A DNA stretch of 64,000 nucleotides from QQVM01 sp964544885 (lineage in GTDB: Bacteria > Bacteroidota > Bacteroidia > AKYH767-A > 2013-40CM-41-45): positions 124,001 through 188,000 of the forward strand of contig CAZJDX010000001.1 in assembly GCA_964544885.1 (NCBI GenBank), in the 5' to 3' direction. Positions 62,290 through 64,000 of the stretch are shown here, in pieces; position 1 is the stretch's first letter, and each line of letters opens with the position of its first letter. A model generated the notes under the pieces. It was not told the origin of the DNA and did no database searches. It was given only the letters and a program-made list of their open reading frames with translations. The position numbers were made by a program, and so were the translations under genes.

Positions 62290-64000
62290 TCAGTATTTCA
62301 AAATCTTTTGAGAGCCAAAATTTCTACCTTCTGATACTAAATACAAAATGTACGAACCGGGAAGTAAATCTGACAAATCTTTCACTTCGCAGGTGTTCTG
62401 GCCTGCTCCGATAACTTGCCTTTGCCTCCTCAATATCTTGCCTTCAATGGTGATTATCCTGATCTCTATGTTTCGCTCCTCCCTGCTCTCCACAGATACA
62501 AGGAGTTTATCCCGGAATGGCATAGGATGAACAGAACGTAGTATCAATGCCGCGTCAGACCTGCCTTGTGAACGGTTTACCAGAACCGGAGCAAAACTTT
62601 CTTTTTCTCCGTCGTAATCGGTCTGACTGAGACGATAATACATTTTGCCGGTAAAATGACTATCATCCGTGTAATTATAGATGTTCTCTATGCTGCTGTT
62701 TCCGGAACCGATAACCATAACCAGTTCAGCGTAGTTTTCTCCATCTGTACTTTTCTCAATCGTGAAATAGTCATTGTTGATTTCGGATGAAGTGACCCAC
62801 TGAAGCTGAACCGAACCATTCACCAGTTTGGCCGAAAAGGATTTCAGACTTACCGGAAGAGGTGTTGAGGTTGTGTAAGGATTCGGTGGCCCTGTTGTTA
62901 TGGTACCTGCTCCACCTGAAGTAGCTCCATTTGCCGTGAAGGACGACATGGGCGGCGCGTTGGTTGTACCATAGGAACCTCCGTTTACGTTTCTGGTGAG
63001 ACTGTTGGCATTGCTGGTACTGATGTAACCTCCACCACCTCCTCCTCCATTGCCTTCCACTTCAGCTCCATTATTCAAACTCTGACTGCCTCCATTTCCT
63101 CCATTCGCATTAAGCGTCAGGTTGCTGATCGGAGCGCTGTAGGTAAAAATGATGATCGTTCCGCCACCGCCACCGCCGCCACCGGCGTCTCCGGGTGTAC
63201 CGGTAGATGTGGCGACTGATTCGCCATTCGCATTGATGGTTCCCGTTCCGCTCACCTCTCCACCACTCAGAAGATAGACGATTCCCCCTCCTCTTCCACC
63301 GGAGGTTCCCGTACCGTTGTTTGAATCTCCGGCACCGCCACCGCCTCCGAGGTACATCCTGCCGGAAGAATAACTTAATGGCCTTCCACCCATTCCTCCT
63401 ACATTATACCTGTTATCTCCCGACCAGGCCGAGTTTCCGGGACCTGTGGTGATGGGATTCTGTGAGGAATTTGACCAGGTGTAACCTCCTCGTCCGCCTC
63501 CGCTTGATGTGCTGGCGGCAAAGCCGGAACTTTCAAGGTTCCACGCTGTGGTCCAGTTTGAATTCAGGTTATGAGGATTTCCTTTCCCGTTCCACGAACC
63601 TGTTGATCCGCCATTTGCACCACCGCCACCGCCGGCATTATGAGAATTCCCTCCGCCGCCGCCATTGGCAGGTGCGCCACGGCCGTATCTTCCGTCCGCA
63701 TAATTTGATTTATATCCGGCGATACTTTCTCCTTTCTCTCCGCCATCATTATCCACCGTTGACCGGTAGATGGTATGGTTGCCGGGAGTGCTGGTTTCCT
63801 GCTCCACTTCCCCACCGCGGAAACCTTTGGCAGAAACATCGATGGTTCCGTTAATGGTTGTTGTGCCATTCACCTCAATACTGAAGATCCCACCTGTGGA
63901 GCCATCCCAGGCTGGACATGTGACCGATGTTCCGGACGGAAGCAGAAAGGTTTCGTAACGGGGAATGCGAACAACCTGAACTCTTCCGCTTGATGTATAA
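62290..64000 (-). CDS. Glycine-rich T9SS type A secreted protein, 5' end off the window
   Basis: The frame is open from the window end at 64000; a GTG at 63873 lies inside it, and upstream codons continue without a stop (reading ...SSGRVQVVRIPRYETFLLPS), so the gene starts beyond the window. The visible part is rich in glycine clusters (GGGGGGG, GGGGGAGDSNNG), like bacterial Gly-rich surface repeats. It then has a linker with LPVSLKSFSAKLVNGSVQLQ, a fibronectin-like strand set and a C-terminal type A sorting domain (VHPMPFRDKLLVSV, then LLPGSYILYLVSEG). It is probably a surface adhesin or biofilm matrix protein. Confidence 0.85.
   Translation of the reverse strand, partial: YTSSGRVQVVRIPRYETFLLPSGTSVTCPAWDGSTGGIFSIEVNGTTTINGTIDVSAKGFRGGEVEQETSTPGNHTIYRSTVDNDGGEKGESIAGYKSNYADGRYGRGAPANGGGGGNSHNAGGGGGANGGSTGSWNGKGNPHNLNSNWTTAWNLESSGFAASTSSGGGRGGYTWSNSSQNPITTGPGNSAWSGDNRYNVGGMGGRPLSYSSGRMYLGGGGGAGDSNNGTGTSGGRGGGIVYLLSGGEVSGTGTINANGESVATSTGTPGDAGGGGGGGGTIIIFTYSAPISNLTLNANGGNGGSQSLNNGAEVEGNGGGGGGGYISTSNANSLTRNVNGGSYGTTNAPPMSSFTANGATSGGAGTITTGPPNPYTTSTPLPVSLKSFSAKLVNGSVQLQWVTSSEINNDYFTIEKSTDGENYAELVMVIGSGNSSIENIYNYTDDSHFTGKMYYRLSQTDYDGEKESFAPVLVNRSQGRSDAALILRSVHPMPFRDKLLVSVESREERNIEIRIITIEGKILRRQRQVIGAGQNTCEVKDLSDLLPGSYILYLVSEGRNFGSQKILKY

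Overview
The window is a piece of a Bacteroidota chromosome. At least five secreted proteins end in type IX secretion (T9SS) sorting domains: four in a type A 'YPNP...GvYll' tail and one in a gliding-motility (CHU_C, type B) tail. There are also many lipoproteins with SC lipoboxes, a KA-rich DksA-like protein, a long-form PurF and a Bacteroidota-type IleS and LspA. TTG starts seem to be used in a few places. No rRNA, tRNA or CRISPR array was seen. The genus cannot be given; a Chitinophagales/Sphingobacteriales-like relative is only a guess.

Layout. Bases 1-343 hold the end of a CoA-transferase beta subunit. Bases 358-11625 form a surface-glycan and envelope region: a small jelly-roll lipoprotein, then an AT-rich plus-strand block (GT-C-like membrane protein, UbiA-type polyprenyl-phosphate transferase, methyltransferase, HAD phosphatase, GT2), then a minus-strand block (GT2, STELLO/DUF288 glycosyltransferase, FG-GAP membrane protein, GH16-like lipoprotein). 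Bases 11774-26931 are mostly housekeeping: a fused Dpp/Opp ATPase, a PolB-like exonuclease, a serine hydrolase, lipB, a phosphoglucose/phosphomannose isomerase, lysS, gpsA, uvrC and two M28 peptidases.

Bases 27031-28566 hold the most unusual structure. Eight tandem 113-115 bp units, each with an 18-nt imperfect inverted repeat, lie beside a GxxExxY (PD-(D/E)XK-like) gene. That gene is itself bracketed by decayed copies of the repeat core.

Bases 28900-39952 carry pepD, a TonB-like protein, two large beta-propeller T9SS clients facing each other, asnB, a fatty acid desaturase and a small T9SS client. Bases 40533-47503 form a minus-strand run, ileS - dksA-like - lspA - LTA-synthase-like enzyme, with a terminator after the dksA-like gene. 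Bases 47826-57755 hold an AlkA-type glycosylase, a RidA protein, small lipoproteins, an AraC regulator, a DUF2200 protein, a fructosamine kinase/methyltransferase pair and a lamin-tail surface protein. Bases 57844-64000 hold asd, a SPOR-like protein, purF and the 3' part of a glycine-rich T9SS protein that runs off the window.

Working together: the first 12 kb plausibly makes, exports and trims a cell-surface polysaccharide from polyprenyl-linked sugars. The T9SS proteins and lipoproteins populate the outer surface, with LspA processing the lipoproteins. The rest is core metabolism and DNA repair. Pathway links beyond family membership are inference.
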